64,000 nucleotides of DNA, taken from NCBI GenBank assembly GCA_902797695.1, contig CADBTW010000064.1, forward strand, positions 1-64,000, read 5' to 3'. This document shows, piece by piece, positions 50,133-60,998 of the stretch. Origin of the DNA: an uncultured Sutterellaceae bacterium (GTDB lineage Bacteria; Pseudomonadota; Gammaproteobacteria; Burkholderiales; Burkholderiaceae_F). The stretch's first letter is position 1; the number at the start of each line of letters is the position of its first letter. A program made the translations under genes and the position numbers. A model generated the notes under the pieces. The model was given only the letters and a program-made list of their open reading frames with translations. It did not search any database and was not told the DNA's origin.

Positions 50133-52784
50133 ATGCGTGAGACTTACTCTCCGGAACTCGTGGAAGCCGAGGTTCAGGCGAAGTGGAAGGCACAGGATGT
50201 CTACCGCGCCGTGGAACACGCGCTCGGCCCTGACGGGAAAGAAAAGCCGAAGTTCTATGTTTGCTCCATGCTTCCCTACCCCTCCGGGAAGCTCCACATG
50301 GGGCACGTCCGCAACTACACCCTGAACGACGTCCTCTACCGCTACCGCAGGATGAGCGGCTACAACGTGATGACGCCGATGGGCTGGGACTCCTTCGGCC
50401 TGCCGGCCGAGAACGCCGCGCTCTCGAAGAAGGTTCCGCCCGCGAAGTGGACCTACTCGAACATCGCCGACATGAAGTCGCAGATGGCCCCGCTCGGCCT
50501 CGCCTTCGACTGGTCGCGCGAGGTGACGACCTGCAAGCCCGAGTACTACCGCTGGAACCAGTGGATCTTCCTCAAGATGCTTGAGCGCGGGATCGCCTAC
50601 CGCAAGACCCAGGTCGTGAACTGGGACCCGGTCGACAAGACCGTCCTCGCGAACGAGCAGGTGATCGATGGCCGCGGCTGGCGTTCCGGAGCGGTCGTCG
50701 AGAGGAAGGAGATCCCGGGCTACTACCTCGGCATCACCCAGTACGCGCAGGAGCTCCTCGACGACATCGACAAGCTCGAGGGCTGGCCTGACCAGGTGCG
50801 CGCGATGCAGCGCCACTGGATCGGCAGGAGCGAGGGCGTCGACCTCTCGTTCCCCTACACGATCGACGGGAAGGAAGGGAAGCTTCGCGTCTACACGACC
50901 CGCGCCGACACCCTGATGGGCGTTACCTTCGTCGCGGTCGCGGCGGAGCATCCGCTCGCGAAGCGCGCCGCGAAGGACGATCCCGCGGTCGCGGCCTTCA
51001 TCGCCGAGTGCGCGAAGGGCAGCGTCTCCGAAGCCGACATGGCGACGAAGGAGAAGAAGGGCATCAGGACCTCGCTCACCGTGCGGCATCCGATCACCGG
51101 GGCCGAGGTTCCGGTCTGGGTCGGCAACTACGTGCTCATGACCTACGGCGAAGGCGCCGTGATGGGCGTCCCGGCGCACGACGAGCGCGACTTCGCCTTC
51201 GCGAAGCGCTACGGGATCGAGATCCGCCAGGTGGTGAACGTGGACGGCGTCCCCGCCTACACGACCGACCACTGGCAGGAGTGGTACGGCGACAAGACCC
51301 TCAACCCCTACTGCGTGAATTCCGGAAAGTACGACGGGCTCCACATCCACGAGGCGATCGACGCGGTCGCCGCCGACCTCGAGGCGAAGGGGCTTGGGGA
51401 AAAGAAGGTGCAGTTCCGGCTTCGCGACTGGTCGATTTCCCGCCAGCGCTACTGGGGCACCCCGATCCCGATGATCAACTGCCCGAAGTGCGGCGCCGTG
51501 CCGGTTCCCGAAAAGGACCTTCCAGTCGTGCTCCCCGAGGACGAGATCCCGGACGGAACCGGGAACCCGCTCGCCAAGGACCCGCGCTTCCTCAACGTGA
51601 CCTGCCCGAAGTGCGGCGGCCCCGCGCAGCGCGAGACCGACACGATGGACACGTTCGTCGATTCCTCCTGGTACTTCATGCGGTACTGCTCGCCGGACTG
51701 CGACACCGCGATGGTGGACAGCCGGAACGACTACTGGAACCCGATGGACCAGTACATCGGCGGCATCGAGCACGCCGTGCTGCACCTCCTCTACGCCCGC
51801 TTCTGGACGAAGGTGATGCGCGACCTCGGGCTCGTGAAGTTCGACGAGCCCTTCAAGCGGCTCTTCACCCAGGGCATGCTCTGCGCCGAGGCGTTCTACC
51901 GCGAGCTTCCCGACGGCCACATCCGCTGGTACTACCCGGACGAGATCGAGCAGAAGTTCGACGAGAAAGGACGGCCCGCAGGCGCGATCGCGAAGGAGGA
52001 CGGACTCCCCGTGAAGTCCGCCGGCATCCAGAAGATGTCGAAGTCGAAGTGCAACGTGGTTGAGCCGCGTGCGATCATCAAGAAGTACGGCGCGGACACC
52101 GCCCGCACGTTCGTGATGTTCGCGGGACCCCCGGACCAGTCCGCCGCCTGGAGCAACGCGGGCGCCGAAGGCACCTTCCGGTTCCTGAAGCGGCTCTGGA
52201 GCTGGGTGTACGCGAGGCGCGAGAGGATCTCGACGGCCGGCGCGTTCGACGCCGGGAAGGCGACCGCAGGCGAAAAGGCTCTCCGCCGCGCGCTCTTCCT
52301 CAATGTCGCCCAGGCGACCGCCGACCTCGACCGCATGCAGTACAACACGGTCGTCTCCGCCGCGATGAAGATGATGAACGAGCTCGACGCGTTCAAGGAC
52401 GACGGGAGCGAAAACTCCGCTGCGTGCCTTCGCGAAGGACTCTCGCTCCTGCTCCGCGTGCTCTACCCGCTCGCGCCGCACATCACGACCGCCCTCTGGG
52501 ACGAGATGGGGTACGTGAAGGAACTCGGCGAGATCATCGACTCCCCGTGGCCGAAGGTCGACGAGGCCGCGCTCGCCGCGGACGAGATCCAGCTCGTGGT
52601 CCAGGTGAACGGGAAGCTCCGCGCGAAGATCATGGTTGCCCCGGACGCCGACCGCGCCACGATCGAAAGCGCCGCGCTCGGGAATCCCGACGTGAAGCGC
52701 TTTGTCGGGAACAATCCGGTCCGCAAGGTGGTGATCGTCCCGAAGCGGCTCGTGAACATCGTCGCTCCGGCGCCGAAGGCTTAG
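50133..52784 (+). CDS. leuS: Leucyl-tRNA synthetase
   Basis: Charges tRNA-Leu with leucine. The 883-residue protein has the class I HIGH motif as HMGH within [13 protein letters not shown] (about residues 50-62) and KMSKS within [10 protein letters not shown] (about 634-643). The large CP1 editing domain lies between them. Length fits the family (about 860-880). The ATG at 50133 starts the conserved [15 protein letters not shown]; an upstream in-frame start would add 10 residues. It is followed by a terminator, then lptE and holA in the order known from other Burkholderiales. Confidence 0.96.
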   Translation: MRETYSPELVEAEVQAKWKAQDVYRAVEHALGPDGKEKPKFYVCSMLPYPSGKLHMGHVRNYTLNDVLYRYRRMSGYNVMTPMGWDSFGLPAENAALSKKVPPAKWTYSNIADMKSQMAPLGLAFDWSREVTTCKPEYYRWNQWIFLKMLERGIAYRKTQVVNWDPVDKTVLANEQVIDGRGWRSGAVVERKEIPGYYLGITQYAQELLDDIDKLEGWPDQVRAMQRHWIGRSEGVDLSFPYTIDGKEGKLRVYTTRADTLMGVTFVAVAAEHPLAKRAAKDDPAVAAFIAECAKGSVSEADMATKEKKGIRTSLTVRHPITGAEVPVWVGNYVLMTYGEGAVMGVPAHDERDFAFAKRYGIEIRQVVNVDGVPAYTTDHWQEWYGDKTLNPYCVNSGKYDGLHIHEAIDAVAADLEAKGLGEKKVQFRLRDWSISRQRYWGTPIPMINCPKCGAVPVPEKDLPVVLPEDEIPDGTGNPLAKDPRFLNVTCPKCGGPAQRETDTMDTFVDSSWYFMRYCSPDCDTAMVDSRNDYWNPMDQYIGGIEHAVLHLLYARFWTKVMRDLGLVKFDEPFKRLFTQGMLCAEAFYRELPDGHIRWYYPDEIEQKFDEKGRPAGAIAKEDGLPVKSAGIQKMSKSKCNVVEPRAIIKKYGADTARTFVMFAGPPDQSAAWSNAGAEGTFRFLKRLWSWVYARRERISTAGAFDAGKATAGEKALRRALFLNVAQATADLDRMQYNTVVSAAMKMMNELDAFKDDGSENSAACLREGLSLLLRVLYPLAPHITTALWDEMGYVKELGEIIDSPWPKVDEAALAADEIQLVVQVNGKLRAKIMVAPDADRATIESAALGNPDVKRFVGNNPVRKVVIVPKRLVNIVAPAPKA

Positions 52785-52838
52785 CAGGAACGGCAGAGCA
52801 GGACTCCCGAAGCCCCGCCCGCCGTGACCGATGGCCCG

Positions 52839-52870
52839 AAGCCTCCCCGGAATTCCGGGGAGGCTTTTTT
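52839..52870 (+). terminator. Terminator after leuS
   Basis: AAGCCTCCCCGG pairs with CCGGGGAGGCTT across the AATT centre, and T-run TTTTTT ends at 52870. It separates leuS from lptE-holA, which are often one operon. Confidence 0.9.
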
Positions 52871-52986
52871 CTGCACCGCCGGCAGGCTTCCGCCCGTTCC
52901 GCCCATCCTAGGGCCGGGCTCTCCCCGGCCCGTATAATGTAGCGGTCTCCGTAGGAAAGACACTGGATCGAAAGGAAGAACCGCCC

Positions 52987-53544
52987 ATGCCCTGCACCCG
53001 TATCTCGCGCCGCACGCTTTTCGCCGCGGCGGCCGCCGCCGCCCTGCTTTCAGGATGCGGCTTCAGGCTGCGCAGGCAGTTCTCCCTGCCGTTCGAAACG
53101 GTCTTCCTGCAGATGGACGAGCAGGCTTCCCTCACGTACGTGATCCGCCGGCACCTCGAAGCAGAAACGAGCGCCCGGGTCGTGAAGGAGGCGAAGGACG
53201 CGGACGCGATCCTCTCCATCGTCTCAAGTTCCCGCTCCCGTGTGGTCCACACCTACAACGACGCGGGCGACGCGCGCGAGTACCGCCTCGGCTGGGACAT
53301 CAGCTTCCGGGTCGTGTCGCCTGACGGGTTCGAATATCTCCCGCCCTCCTACATCTCGGTGCGGCGCGACATTCCCTACACGATCCGCAACTACCTCTCG
53401 CGCGAAACCGAGGAAGCGACCCTCTACCGCGGAATGGAAGAGGACATTGCGGTACAGCTGATGCGGCGGATCGAGTCTGCCCGCCAGAACACGAATCCGA
53501 TCCGGAAGTCCAAGGCCTCGGCGGTTTCCGGGAAGGAAGGCTAG
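52987..53544 (+). CDS. lptE: LPS-assembly lipoprotein LptE
   Basis: Outer-membrane lipoprotein that plugs LptD and helps insert lipopolysaccharide. The 185-residue protein has a signal peptide with lipobox LSGC (Cys24) followed by GFRLRR, the typical LptE opening. A beta-rich body with VSSSRSRVVHTYNDAGDAREYRL fits the family. An RR pair at residues 8-9 gives the signal a Tat-like look. The gene ends 6 bases before holA and is probably co-transcribed. Confidence 0.9.
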   Translation: MPCTRISRRTLFAAAAAAALLSGCGFRLRRQFSLPFETVFLQMDEQASLTYVIRRHLEAETSARVVKEAKDADAILSIVSSSRSRVVHTYNDAGDAREYRLGWDISFRVVSPDGFEYLPPSYISVRRDIPYTIRNYLSRETEEATLYRGMEEDIAVQLMRRIESARQNTNPIRKSKASAVSGKEG

Positions 53545-53550
53545 TCTGAG

Positions 53551-54600
53551 ATGGCCACCCTCCCTAGTTCCGGACTTTCCGCGAAGCTAAGGGCGTCGGA
53601 AAAGTCGGGGAGCCTTGACCCGCTCTGGGTCATCGCGGACTCGGAGCCGCTCCTCGCGCTTGAAGCCGCGGACGCGATCCGCGCCTGCGCGAGGCGCCTG
53701 GGCTTCACCGAGCGCGAGGTCCTTACCCTTGCCGCGAACGGCGACTGGTCACGGATCGCCGCCACGGTCCAGGGCCTTTCGCTCTTCTCGGAGAAGAAAA
53801 TCGTCGAGGTGAGGCTCACGTCCCCTTCGCCTGGCCTGAAGGGCGCCGCGGCGCTTTCCTCCCTCGGAGCCGAGCCGCTCGATGGGGTCTGCGTGATCGT
53901 CTCGATCCCCCAGGCCGACTGGCGGGTGCAGAAGTCGAAGTGGTTCCGGGACCTCGCCGCGCACGCGACGGTCGTCACCTGCGACCCCGTCCCGCGTGGG
54001 CGCCTTCCCGCGTGGCTCGGCGGCCGGCTGAAGGCGGAAGGACTCGGAATCGAGCCTGACGCGCTCGAACTGCTCGCCGACCAGACCGAAGGGAACCTCC
54101 TTGCCGCCGCGCAGGAAGTGAGGAAGCTCGCGCTCCTGCACGAGGGCACGGGTCCAGTCACCGCATCCGAAATCGAATCCTCCGTCCTCGACAACTCGCG
54201 GTTCGAGATCTCGGACGTCGTCTTCTCCGCGATGCGAGGCGAAGCCGAGCGGGCGTGCCGCGCGATCGAGGGGCTGCGCGCCGAGTACGACACGAGCCAG
54301 ATCATGCCGCTCCTCATGTTTTCCCTCTCGGACGCGATCCGGCGAATGACGGAAGTGCGGACGCTTTCCGATGAGCGGGGCATTCCGCCCGGGGCCGCCG
54401 TGCGCGAGCTTCGCATCTATCCGAGGGAAAAGGCCGCCGCGGTCGCCTCCGGCGCCTCGCGCCTTTCCGTGAGGAAGCTCCGGAACGCCCTCTCGGTCTG
54501 CGCGGATATTGATAGGATCTACAAGGGCATCAGCGTTGATGGGCGGGACTCGGATCCGTGGACGGAACTGAAATCGGTCACCGCCTTCATCTCGCGCTAG
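53551..54600 (+). CDS. holA: DNA polymerase III subunit delta
   Basis: Delta subunit of the clamp loader; it opens the beta clamp. 349 residues, in line with HolA. The N-terminal VIADSEPLLALEAADAIR block, the mid-protein LADQTEGNLLAAAQEVRKLAL block (about 179-200), and the C-terminal FSLSDAIRRMTEVRT region are characteristic. It lacks a functional ATP site, as expected for delta. holB for the delta' subunit is also in this window at 3528. Confidence 0.9.
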   Translation: MATLPSSGLSAKLRASEKSGSLDPLWVIADSEPLLALEAADAIRACARRLGFTEREVLTLAANGDWSRIAATVQGLSLFSEKKIVEVRLTSPSPGLKGAAALSSLGAEPLDGVCVIVSIPQADWRVQKSKWFRDLAAHATVVTCDPVPRGRLPAWLGGRLKAEGLGIEPDALELLADQTEGNLLAAAQEVRKLALLHEGTGPVTASEIESSVLDNSRFEISDVVFSAMRGEAERACRAIEGLRAEYDTSQIMPLLMFSLSDAIRRMTEVRTLSDERGIPPGAAVRELRIYPREKAAAVASGASRLSVRKLRNALSVCADIDRIYKGISVDGRDSDPWTELKSVTAFISR

Positions 54601-54669
54601 GCGCGCCGGCGTCCCTCCCCGGGCGGGAGGGGATGGTCCGGCAAACTCATTCTGAATAAGGAGTTCGTA

Positions 54670-55968
54670 ATGACTCTCGGCGACACTTCACTCGAAGCAG
54701 GAGCTGCGTCCGAATACATGAGGGAGCTCGGCACCCGGGCGCGGGCCGCGTCGGCCCGCATGGCGGCGGCCGCGACCGGAGCGAAGAACGACGCGCTCAC
54801 GCGGCTCGCCGCCCTCATCCGGAGCCGCGAGGAAGAAATCCGCGAGGCGAACTCGGAGGACATCGACCTCGCCCGCCGCGAGGCCTACCCCGAGCCCTTC
54901 ATCGACCGGCTCACGACAACGCCGGAAGTCATCCGCCGGATGGCCGAAGGGTGCGAGCAGGTGGCGTCCCTTCCTGACCCGATCGGAGGGATCGAAGGCC
55001 TCATGCCGCGCCCATCCGGGATCCTCGTCGGCCGCATGCGCGTTCCGCTCGGCGTGATCGGAATCATCTACGAAAGCCGCCCTAACGTCACGATCGACGC
55101 TGCGGCGCTCGCCCTTAAGAGCGGGAACGCCGCGATCCTCAGGGGAGGAAGCGAGGCGCTTCGCACGAACAAGGTCCTTGCCGCGCTCGTTTCCGAAGCG
55201 CTTCTCGCGGCGGGACTCCCCGAGGACGCGGTGCAGATCGTCGGCACTTCTGACCGCGCGATGGTGGACGAGCTTGTCACCCACCCCGAATGGGTCGACA
55301 TCATCATTCCCCGGGGCGGAAAGGGCCTTGTCTCCCGCCTGATGGAGAAGTCCCGCATCCCGATGATCAAGCATCTCAACGGAATCTGCCACACCTACGT
55401 CGACAGCTACGCGGACATCGGCATGGCGGTTTCCGTCACCGACAACGCGAAGACGCAGCGCTACTCGCCCTGCAACGCGACGGAAACGCTCCTCGTGCAC
55501 GAGCGGGCGGCCTCGGAGTTTCTGCCCCGCATCGCCCGGATCTTCCACGACAAGGAGGTCGAGATGCGCTGCGACGACGCGAGCCTCAGCATCATCCAGA
55601 ACACGGGCTTCTCAGCGATCGAGGCGACGCCAGAGGACTGGGACACCGAATACAACGCGCCGATCATCTCGATCAAGGTGGTATCGGGGCTCACCGAGGC
55701 GATAGATTTCATCAACCGCCACGGCTCGCACCACACCGACGCGATCATCACGGACAGCGTGTCGCGCGCCGAGAGGTTCCTTCGAGAAGTGGACTCCGCC
55801 TCCGTCATGGTGAACGCCTCCACCCGGTTCGCGGACGGGTTCGAATACGGGCTCGGGGCCGAGATCGGCATCTCCACCGACAAGCTCCACGCCCGGGGAC
55901 CTGTCGGGCTCGAGGGACTCACGAGCCAGAAGTTCGTCGTGATCGGTCACGGCGAAGGCAGGAAGTAG
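54670..55968 (+). CDS. proA: Gamma-glutamyl phosphate reductase
   Basis: Second step of proline synthesis: NADPH reduces gamma-glutamyl phosphate to glutamate semialdehyde. The 432-residue protein belongs to the aldehyde dehydrogenase superfamily. The catalytic Cys is in [11 protein letters not shown] (about residue 242), and the Rossmann and cofactor region is [22 protein letters not shown] (about 135-157). AAGGAG precedes the ATG at 54670. A GC-rich hairpin (CCCTCCC/GGGAGGG around 54613-54632) lies between holA and proA and may reduce read-through. proB is not adjacent. Confidence 0.94.
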   Translation: MTLGDTSLEAGAASEYMRELGTRARAASARMAAAATGAKNDALTRLAALIRSREEEIREANSEDIDLARREAYPEPFIDRLTTTPEVIRRMAEGCEQVASLPDPIGGIEGLMPRPSGILVGRMRVPLGVIGIIYESRPNVTIDAAALALKSGNAAILRGGSEALRTNKVLAALVSEALLAAGLPEDAVQIVGTSDRAMVDELVTHPEWVDIIIPRGGKGLVSRLMEKSRIPMIKHLNGICHTYVDSYADIGMAVSVTDNAKTQRYSPCNATETLLVHERAASEFLPRIARIFHDKEVEMRCDDASLSIIQNTGFSAIEATPEDWDTEYNAPIISIKVVSGLTEAIDFINRHGSHHTDAIITDSVSRAERFLREVDSASVMVNASTRFADGFEYGLGAEIGISTDKLHARGPVGLEGLTSQKFVVIGHGEGRK

Positions 55969-56033
55969 GAACAAAGCGGTCCTTTCCCTCCTCGGGGAAG
56001 GGAAGCGGGATAAGGCTTCATCACTGGAAGATC

Positions 56034-57257
56034 ATGGCTGAGAACAGGAATCATCGGTTTTACGCGACCTGCCCCTGGGGCTTGGAGAAGCTGCTCGAAG
56101 CGGAACTCGCCGGGTGCGGCGCGAAGCGCATGCGCCCCACGCCTTCCGGCGTCCTCTTCGAGGGGACGATGGAGGCGGGGTACCTCGCGTGCCTGCGCTC
56201 GAGGGTCGCCTCGCGCGTGCTTCTCGAAGCGGCGTTCCATGACTACTACGACAGCCGGGACATCTACGCGCTCGCCCGCTCGACCCCGTGGGAGGAGTAC
56301 TTCGGGCTTGACCAGACGTTCCGGGTTTCCATTTCCGCGAAGCGCGCCCCGCTGAAGTCGCTCGAGTTCACGACACTCCGCATCAAGGACGGGATCTGCG
56401 ACCGGTTCCGGGATGTTTCAGGGAGCCGCCCGGATGTCGGGCGCGGGACTTCCAACGTGCAGGTCGCCGCGTTTCTCGACCAGAAGTACTGCACGCTTTA
56501 CATCGACCTCGCGGGGGAAGCCCTCTTCAAGCGCGGCTGGAGAACAGAGAAGGGCGAGGCGCCGCTGAAGGAGAACCTCGCCTCCGGCCTGCTCATGCTG
56601 TCAGGCTGGGACGCCTCGAAACCCCTGATCGACCCCTTCTGCGGGTCGGGCACCATCGCGATCGAGGCCGCCTCCATCGCCTGCGGGATCGCCCCGGGAC
56701 TTTCGCGTTCCTTCGCGTTCGAGCGGCTCCTCGGCTTCGACCGGTCTCTATGGACCGAACTCCGGGAGGACGCGAAGAGCGAAGTGAACCTTCACGCCCC
56801 GGTCCGGATCGACGCGGGGGACATTTCCTCGATCGTCGTGAAGAAGGCGGAAGCGAACGCGCTCCGCGCGGGGCTCGGAGCGCTTCTCGAGGACGGCCGC
56901 CTCACGTTCTCGGTCCGTGACGCGCGCGAGCTTGAACCCCTTGCGGGAGAGCCCGGCGTGATCGTCGCGAATCCCCCCTACGGCGAACAGTCGAACCCGA
57001 GAAGCGCGACGGTGGGCTCCATGATGAGGAAGGTGGCGGACAACCTGAAGAAGCGGTTCCCGGGGTGGACCGCGTGGCTTCTCACCTCGGACCGACACCT
57101 CCCGGGCGAAATGCACCTGAAGGAAAGCAGGAAGACCGTCCTCTTCAACGGGCCGCTCGAGTGCCGCTTCTTCCGGTTCGATCTCGTCGCGGGCTCCAAC
57201 CGCCGGGTGAGGAAGTCCGGGGAGGAATCGGATGGCAACCTCGGAAAAGCCGTCTAG
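56034..57257 (+). CDS. THUMP-domain RNA methyltransferase (RlmL-N type)
   Basis: 407-residue class I SAM methyltransferase. The N-terminal 165 residues contain a ferredoxin-like and THUMP region that binds structured RNA. The catalytic domain has DPFCGSGTIAIEAA (about 201-214) and motif IV NPPYGE (about 309-314), which marks N2-guanine methylation. This corresponds to the first domain of E. coli RlmL (m2G2445 of 23S rRNA). A long open frame from 55290 passes through proA, but the gene itself begins at the ATG at 56034. It lies 65 bases after proA in the same direction. Confidence 0.85.
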   Translation: MAENRNHRFYATCPWGLEKLLEAELAGCGAKRMRPTPSGVLFEGTMEAGYLACLRSRVASRVLLEAAFHDYYDSRDIYALARSTPWEEYFGLDQTFRVSISAKRAPLKSLEFTTLRIKDGICDRFRDVSGSRPDVGRGTSNVQVAAFLDQKYCTLYIDLAGEALFKRGWRTEKGEAPLKENLASGLLMLSGWDASKPLIDPFCGSGTIAIEAASIACGIAPGLSRSFAFERLLGFDRSLWTELREDAKSEVNLHAPVRIDAGDISSIVVKKAEANALRAGLGALLEDGRLTFSVRDARELEPLAGEPGVIVANPPYGEQSNPRSATVGSMMRKVADNLKKRFPGWTAWLLTSDRHLPGEMHLKESRKTVLFNGPLECRFFRFDLVAGSNRRVRKSGEESDGNLGKAV

Positions 57258-57852
57258 GCAGTCCTCCTTATGGTCGGAAAGGGGAGCCGCCACATGCACC
57301 CCTTTCTTCTCTCGAGGCCATTGTGCGGCAATTTAATATCACCTAAGAGGTATATTCCGACTGAGTTTATCTCCCTGTGCCGCTAACAAATTTCCTTGCA
57401 GGTATATACTGAATTAGTGGCATATTCCTTGTTTTCAAGCATATTTCATCTCTTCAGTGTTCTTCGGATGAACGGTGCGGCAGAATTCTCCCATATAATT
57501 AGGGATAATCCCTGTAGTTAGATCGGCCATAAACCAACTAGACTGCCCGCTGAATTCGAATTCCCACGTGGCTAGGAACCACTGTTTTCACTTGACGGGC
57601 GGACGGGTGCCGGAATACGGCATCCGCGGACGTATCAGGAAGTTTTTTCCCGGCGGAAAGCCGGGCCGCAGAAGCCCGTGCGGGCTTCCGGCCTTCCTGA
57701 CCGGTGCCGCGCCGAAAGGCAGAGTTCCGAACCAACCCGGGGAGCGCGGCGCCAGCAGGCAGGTCGGCGGGCCCGCACAGAAGAATACGACCCGGAGCAG
57801 CTGAGGCGCGAAGCCCACGCCAGACTCCAGGACTTTAGGAGACCAAGCAAAC
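57258..57852 (+). promoter_or_regulatory. Long intergenic and promoter region upstream of frdA
   Basis: 595 bases without a gene. The part from 57320 to 57560 is AT-rich: a TATAAT (57494-57499) overlaps or adjoins a perfect 13-bp palindrome AGGGAT-A-ATCCCT (57501-57513), a likely operator. AAGAGGTATATTCC (57346-57359) and AGGTATATACTG (57400-57411) recall the motif in front of the PiT gene. From 57590 it is GC-rich leader. No frdC-like frame is present, and no clear FNR box was found. Confidence 0.5.
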
Positions 57853-59841
57853 ATGAAAATCATCTACACCGATGTACTGGTGATCGGCGCAGGGCTCGCG
57901 GGCCTTCGCATGGCGGTCGCCGTGCAGCGCCGCGGACAGGACGCCATCGTCCTCTCGCTCTGCCCCCCGAAGCGCTCCCACTCGAAGGCCGCCCAGGGCG
58001 GCATGCAGGCTTCGCTCGGCAACATGGCGAAGGGCCTCGGCGACAATGAGGACCTCCACTTCGTCGACACCGTGCGCGGTTCCGACTGGGGCGCGGACCA
58101 GGACGTCTGCCGCATGTTCGTGAACACCGCCCCGAAGGCCGTGCGCGAACTGGCCGCCTGGGGCTGCACGTGGTCCCGCATCACCGCCGGCGACCATCAG
58201 GTGATTATCAACGGCGAAAAGGTCACCCTGACCGAGCGCAAGGAATGCCAGGGCCTGCTCCGCCAGCGTGACTTCGGCGGCACGAAGAAGTGGCGCTGCG
58301 TGTTTGCTTCCGACGGCACCGGCCACGCCATGCTGAACGCGGTTTCCGACCGCGTGATCGCCGAGCACATCCCGGTGATGGAGCGTGTCGAAGCCCTCGC
58401 TCTGATCCATGACGGCAAGCGCTGCTACGGCGCGATCGTCCGCGACCTCGTCACCGGCGAGCTGATGGCCTACGTCGCCAAGGCGACCGCCATGGCGACC
58501 GGCGGCGCGGGCCGCATCTACCGCGTCACGACGAACGCCGTGATCTGCGAAGGCATCGGCGCCGCGATCGCCCTCGAGACCGGCGTCGCCGGCCTCGGCA
58601 ACATGGAAGCGATCCAGTTCCACCCGACCGGCATCTTCCCGGCCGGCATTCTGGTGACCGAAGGCTGCCGCGGTGACGGCGGCCTGCTCCGCGACGTCGA
58701 CGGCTACCGCTTCATGCCCGACGTCGAGCCTGAGAAGAAGGAACTCGCGTCCCGCGACGTGGTCTCCCGCCGCATGGAAGAGCGCATCGCCATGGGCAAG
58801 GGCGCCCACTCCAAGTACGGCGACCACATCTGGCTCGACATCACGCTGCTCGGCGAGCACCACATCAAGCACAACCTGCGCGAAGTCTATGACATCTGCC
58901 ACTACTTCCTCGGCGTCGACCCGATCAAGGAGTGGATCCCGGTGCGTCCTGCCCAGCACTACACGATGGGCGGCATCCGCACGGACTACACGGGCGAGTC
59001 CCGCCAGCTGAAGGGCCTGTTCGCCGCCGGCGAATGCGCCTGCTGGGACATGCACGGCTTCAACCGCCTCGGCGGCAACTCCGTTGCTGAGACTGTGGTC
59101 GCCGGCATGATCGTCGGCGAGTACATCGCCGACTTCTGCGAGAAGCCCGAGAACGAAATCGACGTCCCGACCTCGATCGTCTACGACTTCGCCCGCAAGG
59201 TTCAGGCCGAGCTGAACGGCTTCCTCCACAACACCGGCAACGAAGACGCCGTCAAGATCCGCACCCGCATGCAGGAAATCATGACGAGCAAGATCGGCAT
59301 CTTCCGTAACGGCAAGGACATGCAGGAAGCCGTGGACGAGCTCCAGCAGCTGCTCGAGCGCACCTACCAGATCCCGGTCAAGGACGCGATCGGCAACAAT
59401 CCGCAGCTCGTCTACGCCTACCGCACGAGGAAGATGCTGAAGGTGGCCCTCACGGTCGCCTGCGGCGCCCTCGCCCGCAAGGAATCCCGCGGTGCCCATT
59501 CCCGCGAGGACTACCCGCGCCGCGACGACGTGAACTGGCTGAAGCGCACCATCACGACCTGGAAGGATCCGAAGTCCACCGTTCCGGACATCTCCTACGA
59601 GGATCTCGACATCTCGAAGATGGAACTCCCGCCGGGATTCCGCGGCTACGGTGCGAAGAACTACATCGTCAACCCCGAAGCCACGCGCCGTCAGCAGGAA
59701 GTGGACGACATCCGCGCCAAGATGGAAGCCGAAGGCAAGGACCGTTTCGACATCCAGAACGCCCTCATGCCTTACCAGGACAAGCTCCCGAAGCGCCTCC
59801 GCGGCCGCAACGAGCGTACCTATGAACCCCTGAACGACTAA
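57853..59841 (+). CDS. frdA: Fumarate reductase flavoprotein subunit (epsilonproteobacterial type)
   Basis: Catalytic subunit of menaquinol:fumarate reductase, which reduces fumarate to succinate in anaerobic respiration. The 662-residue protein resembles Wolinella FrdA along its whole length. It keeps the dinucleotide motif GAGLAG (12-17), the FAD-linking His43 in [11 protein letters not shown], and the active-site Arg301 in [12 protein letters not shown]; the last two have the same numbers as in Wolinella. A GGAG-type ribosome site lies 12 bases upstream. Codons are strongly C-ending, suggesting high expression. frdB follows after 19 bases. No cytochrome b subunit gene (frdC) is adjacent. 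Confidence 0.93.
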   Translation: MKIIYTDVLVIGAGLAGLRMAVAVQRRGQDAIVLSLCPPKRSHSKAAQGGMQASLGNMAKGLGDNEDLHFVDTVRGSDWGADQDVCRMFVNTAPKAVRELAAWGCTWSRITAGDHQVIINGEKVTLTERKECQGLLRQRDFGGTKKWRCVFASDGTGHAMLNAVSDRVIAEHIPVMERVEALALIHDGKRCYGAIVRDLVTGELMAYVAKATAMATGGAGRIYRVTTNAVICEGIGAAIALETGVAGLGNMEAIQFHPTGIFPAGILVTEGCRGDGGLLRDVDGYRFMPDVEPEKKELASRDVVSRRMEERIAMGKGAHSKYGDHIWLDITLLGEHHIKHNLREVYDICHYFLGVDPIKEWIPVRPAQHYTMGGIRTDYTGESRQLKGLFAAGECACWDMHGFNRLGGNSVAETVVAGMIVGEYIADFCEKPENEIDVPTSIVYDFARKVQAELNGFLHNTGNEDAVKIRTRMQEIMTSKIGIFRNGKDMQEAVDELQQLLERTYQIPVKDAIGNNPQLVYAYRTRKMLKVALTVACGALARKESRGAHSREDYPRRDDVNWLKRTITTWKDPKSTVPDISYEDLDISKMELPPGFRGYGAKNYIVNPEATRRQQEVDDIRAKMEAEGKDRFDIQNALMPYQDKLPKRLRGRNERTYEPLND

Positions 59842-59860
59842 TTCGAGGCAGACAGACAAA

Positions 59861-60664
59861 ATGAGCAAAACACAACCTGAAACCCAGCGCCGTCTGCTGA
59901 AGATCAGCATCCTGCGCTACAACCCGCAGGATCCGGAGAGCGTCCCCCACATGCAGACCTATGAACTGCCGGAAGGGGACCGCATGACCCTGTTCATCGC
60001 GCTGAACGACATCCGCGACGAACTCGACCCCACCCTCCAGTTCGACTTCGTTTGCCGTGCCGGCATCTGCGGCTCCTGCGCGATGCTGATCAACGGCAAG
60101 CCGGGCCTTGCCTGCCGCACGCTTACCCGCGACCTGCCTGCCGAGTTCACCCTCGCACCGCTTCCGGGCTTCGAGCTGATCGGCGACCTTTCCGTGAACA
60201 CGGGCAAGTGGATGCGCAACATGTCCGAGCGCATCGAGACCTGGGTCCACACGAAGGAAGTGGACATCGACATGCGCAAGACCGAGAAGCCGATGGACCC
60301 GCAGCTCGCCGAGGACCTCTACAACCTCGACCACTGCATCGAATGCGGCTGCTGCGTCGCTGGCTGCGGCACCTTCCGCATGCGCCCGGACTTCGTCGGC
60401 GCGGTCGCGATCAACAAGATCGCCCGCTTCCGCCTTGATCCCCGCGACGACCGCAACGACGCCGACTTCTACGAAGTCGTCGGCGACGACTCCGGCGTCT
60501 TCGGCTGCATGTCGCTGCTCGCCTGCGACGACTTCTGCCCGAAGAAGCTCCCGCTTCGCACGCAGATCGCCTTCATCCGCCGCAAGATGGCGGAGCAGGG
60601 CATCCGGAACTACGACAAGGTCCTTCCGACCCCGAAGAAGCTGATCCCGATCAAGGCGATCTAA
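59861..60664 (+). CDS. frdB: Fumarate reductase iron-sulfur subunit
   Basis: 267-residue electron-transfer subunit of fumarate reductase. The [2Fe-2S] ligands are CRAGICGSC (about residues 65-73) plus a later Cys in GLACRTL. The [4Fe-4S] site is CIECGCCVAGC (about 159-169) and the [3Fe-4S] site CMSLLACDDFCPK (about 216-228). The sequence resembles the Wolinella FrdB family rather than SdhB of betaproteobacteria. It is in one operon with frdA and ends in a very strong terminator, so no membrane anchor gene can be co-transcribed downstream. Confidence 0.94.
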   Translation: MSKTQPETQRRLLKISILRYNPQDPESVPHMQTYELPEGDRMTLFIALNDIRDELDPTLQFDFVCRAGICGSCAMLINGKPGLACRTLTRDLPAEFTLAPLPGFELIGDLSVNTGKWMRNMSERIETWVHTKEVDIDMRKTEKPMDPQLAEDLYNLDHCIECGCCVAGCGTFRMRPDFVGAVAINKIARFRLDPRDDRNDADFYEVVGDDSGVFGCMSLLACDDFCPKKLPLRTQIAFIRRKMAEQGIRNYDKVLPTPKKLIPIKAI

Positions 60665-60732
60665 CTCAAAGCCCTTCAGGAAATGGCTTCTGCGGCAGTG
60701 CCGAAAGGCGCGCCGCAGGAGTTCCGGACACA

Positions 60733-60777
60733 AGAGGGGGGAGCGCTGCAGAAAGCAGCGCTCCCCCCTCTTTTTTT
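60733..60777 (+). terminator. Strong terminator after frdAB
   Basis: A perfect 17-bp stem AGAGGGGGGAGCGCTGC (60733-60749) pairs with its complement ending at 60770, with loop AGAAA, followed by seven T. It isolates frdAB from the efflux genes to the right. Confidence 0.95.
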
Positions 60778-60998
60778 GCTCCGCGGGGAAAAACCGCAGG
60801 CCCCGCCCTGCAGCAATTGCACTCTGAATTTCTATTCAGAAGGAATTTTTTTAAACTTCGGGTTTATACCTAAAAGAGCCCATTTTGTACTGTCGCCTTC
60901 ATCCATAGAATTTTTTGGAATTGTGGGAATTTCGCGGGCATCCTCTTCTTCTTTCCGCCTCGCCTAGTTCCCGTTCCTGCGCCTTGAAACCGAACGAA

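Noticed and set aside
50088..52481. 797-codon frame on the minus strand across leuS
   Set aside because: Antisense of a complete leuS; low-complexity Arg/Val/Glu composition, no ribosome site.
55290..56033. Upstream extension of the RNA methyltransferase frame through proA
   Set aside because: The extension is out-of-frame proA sequence without protein character; the domain begins at 56034.
57835..59910. 691-codon frame on the minus strand across frdA
   Set aside because: Shadow of a strongly codon-biased gene; no recognisable protein features.
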